From the NCBI GenBank assembly GCA_018991295.1, contig JAGKSZ010000001.1, positions 1-5,761 of the forward strand: DNA of 5,761 nt. Reading direction: 5' to 3'. Within the stretch, counting starts at the first letter, position 1, and each line of letters opens with the position of its first letter. Made by a program: the position numbers and the translations under genes. A model generated the notes under the pieces. That model saw only the letters and a program-made list of their open reading frames with translations, ran no database searches and was not told the DNA's origin. This DNA comes from Porphyrobacter sp. GTDB lineage: Bacteria; Pseudomonadota; Alphaproteobacteria; Sphingomonadales; Sphingomonadaceae. This document shows positions 1-5,411 of the stretch, one piece after another.

Positions 1-147
1 CCGCGCGCCCCTTGGGGGAGCAGCCAGCCGGCCCCAGAGATCCGGGGCGGGGGAACCGGGACGACCCCCATGTCCGGCAGGGGCGGGCCCGCGCGCCGCG
101 CCCACCCCGCCGCCACCCCCCGTGCGGGGAGGGGCCGGGGCCGCGGA
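1..147 (-). other. Degraded sdhA sequence at window edge, probably low-quality contig end
   Basis: Read on the minus strand, this stretch still follows the nucleotide pattern expected of sdhA after the YFS motif: segments matching the family order HTCTGDGGGM, LRAGLPLQDMEFVQFHPTG and IYGAGCLLTEGARG can be traced, but only across several frames. Most departures from that expectation replace A or T by C or G and lengthen runs of C or G, and there are at least three apparent one-base indels. Only about 22 of 147 bases are A or T, far fewer than in the clean sdhA sequence next to it. The simplest reading is base-calling error at the end of an assembly. A truly decayed sdhA is less likely because the gene is essential for aerobic respiration and the neighbouring 700 bases are intact. 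The comparison is with my knowledge of the family, not an alignment. Confidence 0.8.
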
Positions 148-852
148 GAAATAGGCGCGGCCATAACCGCCGGTCGCCAGCACAACGGACTGCGCGCGGA
201 AGCGGTGGATCTTGCCGTCATCAAGGCACATCGCCATCACGCCGACGCACTTTTTCACCCCGTCGCGCTCATCCATGATGAGATCGAGCGCGAAATATTC
301 GATGAAGAAGTCCGCGTCATACTTCAGGCTCTGCTGATACAGGGCGTGGAGCATCGCGTGGCCGGTGCGGTCGGCCGCGGCGCAGGTGCGCTGCACCGGC
401 GGGCCGGCGCCCATGTTCTGCATATGCCCGCCGAAGGGGCGCTGGTAGATCGTGCCGTCGGCGTTGCGGCTGAACGGCACGCCTGCGTGTTCCAGCTCGT
501 AGACCGCCGCCGGGGCTTCGCGCGCGAGGTATTCGATCGCGTCCTGGTCGCCCAGCCAGTCCGACCCCTTGACGGTGTCATACATGTGCCAGGTCCAGTG
601 ATCGGGCGAATTGTTGCCGAGGCTGGCGGCGATCCCGCCCTGCGCCGCGACCGTGTGCGAACGCGTGGGGAACACCTTGGAGATGTTCGCGGTGCGCAGG
701 CCAGCCTCAGCCGCGCCCATCGTTGCGCGCAGGCCAGAACCGCCCGCACCCACCACCACCACATCATAGGTGTGATCGACGATCGTGTAGGCGCCCTTCA
801 GATGCGCGCCCCCTACATCGTTTGCCGTTCCACTAGCTGCCGACGTTGCCAT
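1..852 (-). CDS. sdhA: Succinate dehydrogenase flavoprotein subunit, N-terminal part (partial, runs off window start)
   Basis: Flavoprotein subunit of succinate dehydrogenase (complex II): oxidises succinate to fumarate on the cytoplasmic face of the membrane and passes electrons via FAD to SdhB. The minus-strand frame starts at ATG 852-850 and reads cleanly for about 236 codons of a protein usually near 600. Visible features are the Rossmann FAD motif VVVVGAGGSG at residues 31-40, FPTRSHTVAAQGG at 61-73 in which His66 matches the histidine that binds FAD covalently, DHWTWHMYDTVKGSDWLGDQ at 84-103, YQRPFGGHMQNMG near 135-147, and LATGGYGRAYFS ending at about 236. The start is supported by a GGAGG at 866-862, nine bases upstream inside sdhD, and by a TGATG overlap with the sdhD stop, which implies translational coupling. 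Below about position 147 the frame degrades (see the separate entry), so the substrate-binding and catalytic regions are not readable. Identity is very secure. Confidence 0.96.
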   Translation of the reverse strand, partial: MATSAASGTANDVGGAHLKGAYTIVDHTYDVVVVGAGGSGLRATMGAAEAGLRTANISKVFPTRSHTVAAQGGIAASLGNNSPDHWTWHMYDTVKGSDWLGDQDAIEYLAREAPAAVYELEHAGVPFSRNADGTIYQRPFGGHMQNMGAGPPVQRTCAAADRTGHAMLHALYQQSLKYDADFFIEYFALDLIMDERDGVKKCVGVMAMCLDDGKIHRFRAQSVVLATGGYGRAYFSAAPAPPRTGGGGGVGAARGPAPAGHGGRPGSPAPDLWGRLAAPPRGAR

Positions 853-1238
853 CAGGCGTTACCTCCGAATGCGAGCGCGGCGACGCTGAAAATCCCGAAT
901 GCGCCGCCGCCAATGGTTGCAAGATTGAGCGCGGCAATCGCCGCGAACTTGGTGCCTGCTTCGTGGAGATAATCCTCGATCAGCACCTGAAGGCCGAGCC
1001 GCGCATGCCAGAACAGGCTGATCACCAGCAGGATCATGGCGGTGGCCGAAACGGGGTGAGCCAGCCACTTGACCACGCTGGCGTGGCCGAAATCACCGAG
1101 CATCACGAGGCTGACCAGCAGCCAGCTCATCAGCACGATGTTGCCGATTGCGGTAAACCGCTGCAGCAGCCAGTGATGCGCGCCTTCGTGCGCCGGGCCG
1201 AGGCCGCGCACGCGGCCGATGGAGGTTCCGTTACCCAT
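852..1238 (-). CDS. sdhD: Succinate dehydrogenase membrane anchor subunit SdhD
   Basis: The 128-residue hydrophobic small subunit of complex II, which together with SdhC anchors SdhAB to the inner membrane and helps form the haem b and ubiquinone sites. Three membrane helices are visible at about residues 29-47, 58-86 and 98-124. The N-terminal GAHHWLLQRFTAIGN (19-33) is typical of alphaproteobacterial SdhD. In HARLGLQVLIEDYLH (78-92), His78 corresponds to the axial haem ligand and Asp89-Tyr90 to the quinone-site Asp-Tyr pair of the E. coli protein. The gene starts 13 bases after the sdhC stop, with AGGGA and AGG stretches upstream. Its TGA stop shares one base with the sdhA ATG. Length and layout are normal for the family. 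Confidence 0.95.
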   Translation of the reverse strand: MGNGTSIGRVRGLGPAHEGAHHWLLQRFTAIGNIVLMSWLLVSLVMLGDFGHASVVKWLAHPVSATAMILLVISLFWHARLGLQVLIEDYLHEAGTKFAAIAALNLATIGGGAFGIFSVAALAFGGNA

Positions 1239-1251
1239 GTCGCCTGTCCCT

Positions 1252-1632
1252 TCAGCGCAGCAGGATCACGGCCCAGAAGGCCGCGGTAAGAATGATTGCA
1301 ATGATGGGCGCCGCCACCGACCACATCCGGTTGGTGTCAAGTTCGTAGCCCGCCCCGATATCCAGCACGAAGTGGCGAAGGCCGCTCATCAGATGGGTGA
1401 AGAACGCCCATGACAGGCCCACCAGCACCACCATACCCAGCGGCGATCCCATCCAGAACTGGAAGGTTGCATAGGCCTCCGGCCCGCTCGCCAGCGCGCC
1501 CAGCCACCACAGCAAAACGCCCAGCCCCACCAGCGCCATGCCATCGCCGGTTGCGCGATGGAGGATCGATACGAGCATGTGCGGCCCCCAGCGCCAGATC
1601 TGGAGATGGGGCGAAAGCGGTCTTTGGTTCAT
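1252..1632 (-). CDS. sdhC: Succinate dehydrogenase cytochrome b556 subunit SdhC
   Basis: The 126-residue cytochrome b subunit of complex II, which carries haem b with SdhD and passes electrons to ubiquinone in the inner membrane. RPLSPHLQIWRWGPHMLVSI (residues 4-23) and SILHRATG (22-29) are family signatures; Ser22 and Arg26 match the quinone-site Ser and Arg of E. coli SdhC. THLMSGLRHFVLDIG (79-93) carries His80, the likely haem ligand, and the conserved His87. Three membrane helices lie at about 30-48, 64-90 and 104-125. The start at 1632 is preferred over an in-frame ATG at 1668 because conserved sequence begins at MNQRPLSPH and the extra 12 residues are charged and unlike the family. A weak GGGA lies about eight bases upstream. 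It is the first gene of sdhCDA(B). Confidence 0.95.
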   Translation of the reverse strand: MNQRPLSPHLQIWRWGPHMLVSILHRATGDGMALVGLGVLLWWLGALASGPEAYATFQFWMGSPLGMVVLVGLSWAFFTHLMSGLRHFVLDIGAGYELDTNRMWSVAAPIIAIILTAAFWAVILLR

Positions 1633-1740
1633 GGTGATCCCGTCTGGTCCCTTTTTTGTGCGTCCCACTTAGCGCGCCTGCCGCATGAGGCAAGCGGCGA
1701 GCAGTGGACACAGCTTGCAAATTTCTGGATAGGCGATTGC
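1633..1740. promoter_or_regulatory. Divergent intergenic region between sdhC and the SDR gene, presumed to hold both promoters
   Basis: This 108-bp gap lies between two divergently transcribed genes, so promoters for the sdh operon (minus) and the SDR-prmA-regulator cluster (plus) should lie here or just inside the genes. On the plus strand TGGACA at 1705-1710 is followed after 17 bases by GATAGG at 1728-1733, a plausible -35 with a poor -10; it would place the transcript start at about the SDR ATG. On the minus strand TTGCCT (complement of 1688-1693) and TAAGTG (complement of 1666-1671), 16 bases apart, are a weak candidate for sdh. A run of six T (1652-1657) adjoins sdhC. The divergent arrangement is seen directly; the individual boxes are guesses. 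Confidence 0.45.
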
Positions 1741-2466
1741 ATGGGACACATTCTTGTAACCGGATCAAGCCGCGGAATTGGCAGTGCGGCATTGGCAGCC
1801 CTTGCCGCGCGCGGGGCCAAAGTCATCGGCCATGCCTCGCGCACAGGGCTGCAGGGCCCCGGCGGCGCTCCGATCATTGCCGCCGATTTCGGCGATCCGC
1901 TCTCGGTGCAATCGCTGTGGGATCAGGCGCTCGACATCGCCCATGGCGAGATCGATGTGGTGGTGAACAATGCGGGCCGCTTCGAGGCAAACCGGCTGGA
2001 GCGTTCGGACATCGAGTGGCTCGATGCCTGGGAGGATACCTTGCGGGTCAACCTCACCAGCGCGGCGCAGCTCTCGCGCTTTGCAGTTCTGCACTGGCAG
2101 GAGCGCGGATTTGCCGGGCGTCTGGTGCATGTGGCGAGCCGCGCTGCCTATCGCGGGGATTCGCCCGCCCACTGGCACTATGCCGCTGCCAAGAGCGGGA
2201 TGGTGGGGATGCACAAAACCATCGCCCGGGCCTATGCCAAGGACGGTATCCTGAGCTTTGCCGTCACCCCCGGCTTCACTGACACCTCGATGGCAGGCGA
2301 TTACCTCGCTTCGCGCGGCGGGCCGGGGCTGCTCGCTGACATTCCTCTGGGCCGGGTCGCGACGCCTGAGGAAATCGCCGCGATCATCGCCTTTTGCGCA
2401 TTGGACGCGCCGCCCAGCATGACTGGCGCCGTGATCGACGCCAATGGAGCCAGCTTTGTCCGATAG
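1741..2466 (+). CDS. Short-chain dehydrogenase/reductase (SDR) family oxidoreductase
   Basis: A 241-residue classical SDR, a soluble NAD(P)(H)-dependent oxidoreductase of unknown substrate. Sequence evidence: the nucleotide-binding TGSSRGIG at residues 7-14, NNAG at 76-79, Asn104 in RVNLTSA, catalytic Ser133 in HVASRAAY, Tyr147 and Lys151 in YAAAK, and PGFTDT after strand six; the end, TGAVIDANGASFVR, is the usual C-terminal SDR pattern. The full Asn-Ser-Tyr-Lys tetrad is present, so it should be active. Residues after the second strand (GHASRTG, 30-36) contain Arg34, which leans weakly towards NADPH. The start at ATG 1741 places the dinucleotide motif right at the N-terminus as usual; frames open further upstream would overlap sdhC. 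A modest AGG lies seven bases before the ATG. Its 3' end overlaps prmA by 23 bases, suggesting co-transcription. Homologues with FabG-like names exist, but a fatty-acid synthesis role is not supported by context. Confidence 0.9.
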   Translation: MGHILVTGSSRGIGSAALAALAARGAKVIGHASRTGLQGPGGAPIIAADFGDPLSVQSLWDQALDIAHGEIDVVVNNAGRFEANRLERSDIEWLDAWEDTLRVNLTSAAQLSRFAVLHWQERGFAGRLVHVASRAAYRGDSPAHWHYAAAKSGMVGMHKTIARAYAKDGILSFAVTPGFTDTSMAGDYLASRGGPGLLADIPLGRVATPEEIAAIIAFCALDAPPSMTGAVIDANGASFVR

Positions 2467-3382
2467 CACCACCTGGAAGCTGTCTGCCTTTGCGCCCAAG
2501 CCCATCGTGCAGGCGGCGTTGCTGGCCCATGACCTGATCGATGACTGGGATTATGAACTCGTCATCGCCGGGCGCGAAGTGGCCGAGGACCGGCCCGACG
2601 ACTGGGTGCTGGAAGGCTGGTACCCGCGAAAGCCCGGCAAGGCCGAGAAAGCCGCGCTTGCCGGACTGTTCGAAGGCAAGGCTCCGAAAATCACCATCGA
2701 GGAACTGCCGCCTGAAGACTGGGTGACCCTCAGCCAGCACAATGCCCCGCCGATCCGTGCCGGGCGCTTTCATGTGCACACGCCTGAATACCCCGCCGAT
2801 CCCGACCTCATCGATTTCGTCATCCCCGCCAGTCAGGCCTTCGGCACCGGCCAGCACAAGACCACTGCGGGATGCCTTGAAATGCTGGGCGCAATGAAGG
2901 CGAGCGGCGTTGCTGCGCGCAATATTGCCGATATCGGCACCGGCACCGGGCTGCTCGGCTTTGCAGCCCTTGCCCTGTGGCCGCGCGCGCTGTGCACGCT
3001 CACCGATATTGATCCGGTCTGCACCGGCGTGGTCGAGGAAAATGCGCGATTGAACGGCGTGCCGATGGGCGCTGGCGCAGGCGAGGCGGTCATGATCGTG
3101 GCCGACGGAATGAACGATCCGCTGCTGCAACTGCGCGGGCCGTATGATCTGCTGATCGCCAATATTCTGGCAGGGCCGCTGGTCAGCCTCGCGCCCGATT
3201 TCGCCCGCGCGGTAACGCCGGGCGGAAGCCTGCTGCTCGCTGGCCTGCTGGCGGGCGAACAGGAGGCCGCGGTCAAGCGCGCCATGACCCAAGCAGGCTT
3301 CCGCATGGCCGCCCGCCTCCAGCGCGGCGACTGGGCGATCCTGTGGCTGCGGCGACGCAGGGATTGGGGACGGGCGCGCTAG
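2444..3382 (+). CDS. prmA: Ribosomal protein L11 methyltransferase
   Basis: Cytosolic S-adenosylmethionine-dependent enzyme that trimethylates ribosomal protein L11. Reading from ATG 2444 gives 312 residues, slightly longer than the E. coli enzyme. An N-terminal substrate-recognition domain (about 1-110) is followed by the family signature PASQAFGTGQHKTT (128-141), SAM motif I ADIGTGTGLLG (162-172), acidic motif II TDIDP (187-191), and the PrmA signature NILAGPL (240-246). The start is ambiguous. ATG 2444 has no Shine-Dalgarno, whereas an in-frame TTG at 2456 lies six bases after GGAG (2446-2449) and would give a 308-residue protein beginning at SDSTTWKLSAF. Either start overlaps the end of the SDR gene, implying coupled translation. 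The C-terminus is strongly basic (LRRRRDWGRAR). The function is well conserved and the assignment is secure. Confidence 0.95.
   Translation: MEPALSDSTTWKLSAFAPKPIVQAALLAHDLIDDWDYELVIAGREVAEDRPDDWVLEGWYPRKPGKAEKAALAGLFEGKAPKITIEELPPEDWVTLSQHNAPPIRAGRFHVHTPEYPADPDLIDFVIPASQAFGTGQHKTTAGCLEMLGAMKASGVAARNIADIGTGTGLLGFAALALWPRALCTLTDIDPVCTGVVEENARLNGVPMGAGAGEAVMIVADGMNDPLLQLRGPYDLLIANILAGPLVSLAPDFARAVTPGGSLLLAGLLAGEQEAAVKRAMTQAGFRMAARLQRGDWAILWLRRRRDWGRAR
2446..2449 (+). promoter_or_regulatory. Ribosome binding site that favours a TTG start for prmA
   Basis: GGAG lies six bases before an in-frame TTG at 2456-2458 and overlaps the upstream ATG at 2444-2446. No purine-rich site is seen before that ATG. 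This spacing makes TTG 2456 a credible true start for prmA, shortening it by four residues. Confidence 0.5.
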
Positions 3383-3386
3383 GCCA

Positions 3387-4454
3387 ATGATCGAGCGGGT
3401 CGACATCGCGGTACGCCTTGTCGCTTGCGGGGCGACCTTGCTGCTGCTGGTGCTTCTGCTGGCAGGCGAGGTGCGGCGCGGCCTCAAACTGCCGCTGGCA
3501 GGATTGATGGTGGGCTCGATCGGCTACCTGGCCAATTCGACCTCGCAGTACTTCTACGACAACCCGACCTCACTGCCTCTGGGCGATTTCCTGTCGATCT
3601 TCACGCCCTATTTCACGTGGCTGTTCGCACGCAGAGTGCTGGAACGCGATCCGCCGCGCAGTCTGGTATGGGGGGCAATGGCTGTGCTGATCGGGGCATG
3701 GCTGGTGGGCTATGTCATCATGCCCGAAGCGAAGATCGGTTTTTACATCATCCACGTTACCGGCCTTGCGCTGGTGGCGGATCTGTTCCGCGTGGCGTTG
3801 CTGGAGCGCGAGGATGATCTTGTCGAGCAACGCCGGACGTTTCGCCTGTGGCTGCCGCTGCTGGTGGCAGCGCAGGCTGGCGGCATCCTCGGCTACGAAC
3901 TCGTCACGGGGCGTGGAAGCGCGATGGGCGGCGATCCGGTGGTGCAGCTGGTGAACGCGCTGCTGATCCTCGCGATTACGCTGTTTGCGGGAAAGGCGCT
4001 GCTGCGCACTGAACCTGAACTGCTGGTTCGCTCCGAGCCATCGCCTGCAAATGCCGCCCCTGCCGCAACAGCGGGTTCGCCTGCACAACCAGCGCTCTCA
4101 CCCAGCGAGGTGGTGCTACGCGAAAAGCTCGAAGCCGCGATGACAGCGGGGGTCTATCGCACACCCGGTCTCAGCATTGCCGGGCTTGCCGACCGGATCG
4201 GCACCCCCGAACACCGCTTGCGCGCATTGATCAACCAGCGGATGGGGCATCGCAATTTTTCGGCCTATCTCAACCGCCATCGCATCAATGAAGCGCGCGC
4301 GATCCTGTCCGATCGTGCGCAGGTCGATCTGCCGGTGCTGACCATCGCGCTCGACCTTGGCTATACAAGCCTGTCGACCTTCAACCGCGCTTTCCGTGCC
4401 GAAACCGGGCAGAGCCCAACCGATTACCGGCGCGCAGCGATTGGTCAGAACTGA
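3387..4454 (+). CDS. Membrane-anchored AraC-family transcriptional regulator
   Basis: A 355-residue protein joining an integral membrane domain to a DNA-binding domain. Hydrophobic segments at roughly residues 9-27, 35-57, 66-85, 93-112, 118-138, 154-173 and 185-206 suggest seven helices, which would put the C-terminus in the cytoplasm if the N-terminus faces the periplasm. An Ala/Pro/Ser-rich linker follows (about 216-239). The AraC-type double helix-turn-helix spans about 245-350. Its first unit is LSIAGLADRIGTPEHRLRAL (262-281), followed by NFSAYLNRHRINEARAIL (290-307). The second unit includes IALDLGYTSLSTFNRAF (320-336) and the family end signature TGQSPTDYRR (340-349). The membrane domain replaces the usual soluble effector pocket, so the signal may be in or at the membrane. 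The start lies four bases after the prmA stop with only a weak AGG, suggesting translation coupled to prmA. Target and ligand are unknown; the downstream hydroxylase gene is the obvious candidate target. Confidence 0.9.
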   Translation: MIERVDIAVRLVACGATLLLLVLLLAGEVRRGLKLPLAGLMVGSIGYLANSTSQYFYDNPTSLPLGDFLSIFTPYFTWLFARRVLERDPPRSLVWGAMAVLIGAWLVGYVIMPEAKIGFYIIHVTGLALVADLFRVALLEREDDLVEQRRTFRLWLPLLVAAQAGGILGYELVTGRGSAMGGDPVVQLVNALLILAITLFAGKALLRTEPELLVRSEPSPANAAPAATAGSPAQPALSPSEVVLREKLEAAMTAGVYRTPGLSIAGLADRIGTPEHRLRALINQRMGHRNFSAYLNRHRINEARAILSDRAQVDLPVLTIALDLGYTSLSTFNRAFRAETGQSPTDYRRAAIGQN

Positions 4455-4559
4455 AAAAACCGCTGCATTTTCGAAACTGACCGGCATTTTTTGCGCGTGC
4501 GGAGACGCGCCGCGCCGAGACCGTGCATCAGGGCTGCACTGTTTCGATGGAGTTCACCA
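4455..4559. promoter_or_regulatory. Intergenic region upstream of the hydroxylase gene with short repeats, possible promoter/operator
   Basis: This 105-bp gap separates the AraC-type regulator from the hydroxylase gene and is locally AT-rich at its start. GCATTTT occurs twice, at 4465-4471 and 4484-4490, 19 bases apart and each preceded by ACCG (ACCG-CT-GCATTTT and ACCG-GCATTTT), the kind of tandem half-sites AraC proteins often bind. A perfect six-base inverted repeat GCGCGT/ACGCGC (4493-4498, 4505-4510) and a five-base one GTGCA/TGCAC (4523-4527, 4535-4539) follow. No convincing -35/-10 pair is evident. The repeats are seen directly; their role is inference. Confidence 0.35.
4549..4552 (+). 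promoter_or_regulatory. Ribosome binding site fixing the hydroxylase start
   Basis: GGAG is followed by a seven-base spacer and ATG 4560. It decides for this ATG over an upstream in-frame TTG at 4491, which has no such site and would add an Arg-rich 23-residue extension unlike the family. Confidence 0.75.
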
Positions 4560-5393
4560 ATGTCTGCCCCTGCGCCGTTCCTTTCCGTGATCGAAATGAT
4601 CGCCGAACACATGGCCAATGCCATCTACTTCGATCTCAGCCGCTACTTCATCGCCGCCAGCATCATGACGCTGGTGCTGTGGGCAGGCGGGCGCTGGCTG
4701 GAACTATACCGGATCCAGACACGCCGCGCCAAATCAGCCGATTACGCCCGCGAGGTGCTGTCATCCCTTCGCACCGCCTTCGTGTTCGCGGTAACAACAC
4801 TGAGCACGGTCATGATGCGGGAAGCGGGCCTTGTGCGGTTTTCGCTTGGCGGGTTCGAGTGGTGGGTGCTGGCGGTGCAGACCATCGCGATGATCCTTGC
4901 GCATGATGCCTATTTCTACTGGATGCACCGCGCGATCCATCATCGCAGACTGTTCCGCATCTGGCACCTCCACCACCACAAATCGAAAGCGCCCACGCCC
5001 TGGGCCGCTTACAGCTTTTCGATCTGGGAAGGGGTATCCGAAGCCGCCTTCGTGCCGGCTTTCCTGCTCGCCGCGACAACCCTTGGCACGGAATATCACG
5101 GCCTCGCGGTGCTGCTGTTCCTGTGGCACATGATCATTCGCAACTGCATCGGCCATTGCGGGGTGGAAATCTATCCGCGCGGGTGGGTCGATAATCCGTG
5201 GACGGGCTGGTGGAACACGGTCACGCACCATGATCTGCACCATTCGGCCGGGACATATAATTTCGGGCTCTACTTCACCTGGTGGGATCGCTGGATGGGC
5301 ACCGAACATCCGCGCTACCGCGAGACATTCAGGGCCGTCACGACCAGACAGCGCACGCCAAAGACGATGCGGGTGATGGAAACTGCAGAATAG
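4560..5393 (+). CDS. Sterol desaturase / fatty acid hydroxylase superfamily membrane di-iron enzyme
   Basis: A 277-residue integral membrane protein of the superfamily that uses O2 and a histidine-bound di-iron centre to hydroxylate or desaturate lipids, sterols or carotenoids. The histidine boxes are intact: HDAYFYWMHRAIHH at residues 115-128, WHLHHHKS at 135-142, and THHDLHHSAGTYNFG at 222-236, with an additional conserved-looking His199. Likely membrane helices are at about 29-47, 70-88, 100-122, 160-175 and 181-197. The C-terminal YFTWWDRWMGTEHPRYRE (238-255) is the typical 'DRLFGT' region of the family. A GGAG seven bases before ATG 4560 sets the start. The gene follows the membrane AraC regulator in the same direction and converges on a second family member 18 bases away. 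The substrate cannot be told from sequence; true sterol synthesis is unlikely to be implied by the family name. Confidence 0.9.
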   Translation: MSAPAPFLSVIEMIAEHMANAIYFDLSRYFIAASIMTLVLWAGGRWLELYRIQTRRAKSADYAREVLSSLRTAFVFAVTTLSTVMMREAGLVRFSLGGFEWWVLAVQTIAMILAHDAYFYWMHRAIHHRRLFRIWHLHHHKSKAPTPWAAYSFSIWEGVSEAAFVPAFLLAATTLGTEYHGLAVLLFLWHMIIRNCIGHCGVEIYPRGWVDNPWTGWWNTVTHHDLHHSAGTYNFGLYFTWWDRWMGTEHPRYRETFRAVTTRQRTPKTMRVMETAE

Positions 5394-5411
5394 CCAGGAA
5401 GCAGGCCGGGC

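Noticed and set aside
745..766. CACCACCAC run resembling a simple repeat
   Set aside because: On the minus strand it encodes the DVVVVGAG strand of the SdhA FAD-binding fold, so it is coding sequence, not an independent repeat.
70..972. A 300-codon plus-strand open frame across sdhA and the end of sdhD
   Set aside because: It is antisense to unmistakable SdhA/SdhD, is rich in Arg/Ala/His as expected of a GC-rich shadow frame, and runs into the degraded edge.
1765..2505. A 246-codon minus-strand open frame opposite the SDR gene
   Set aside because: The plus strand carries a complete SDR with all catalytic residues; the opposite frame has no family features.
2384..3487. A 367-codon minus-strand open frame, longer than any real gene here
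   Set aside because: It is the complement of prmA, whose family motifs are all on the plus strand, and it has no recognisable motifs itself.
4485..4510. T-run plus GCGCGT/ACGCGC hairpin as a terminator of the AraC regulator gene
   Set aside because: The T-run precedes the stem instead of following it on the plus strand, so it does not form an intrinsic terminator in that direction, and no minus-strand gene ends here.
4491..4559. N-terminal extension of the hydroxylase from TTG 4491
   Set aside because: The Arg-rich extension lacks a ribosome binding site and is unlike the family, while ATG 4560 has GGAG at good spacing.
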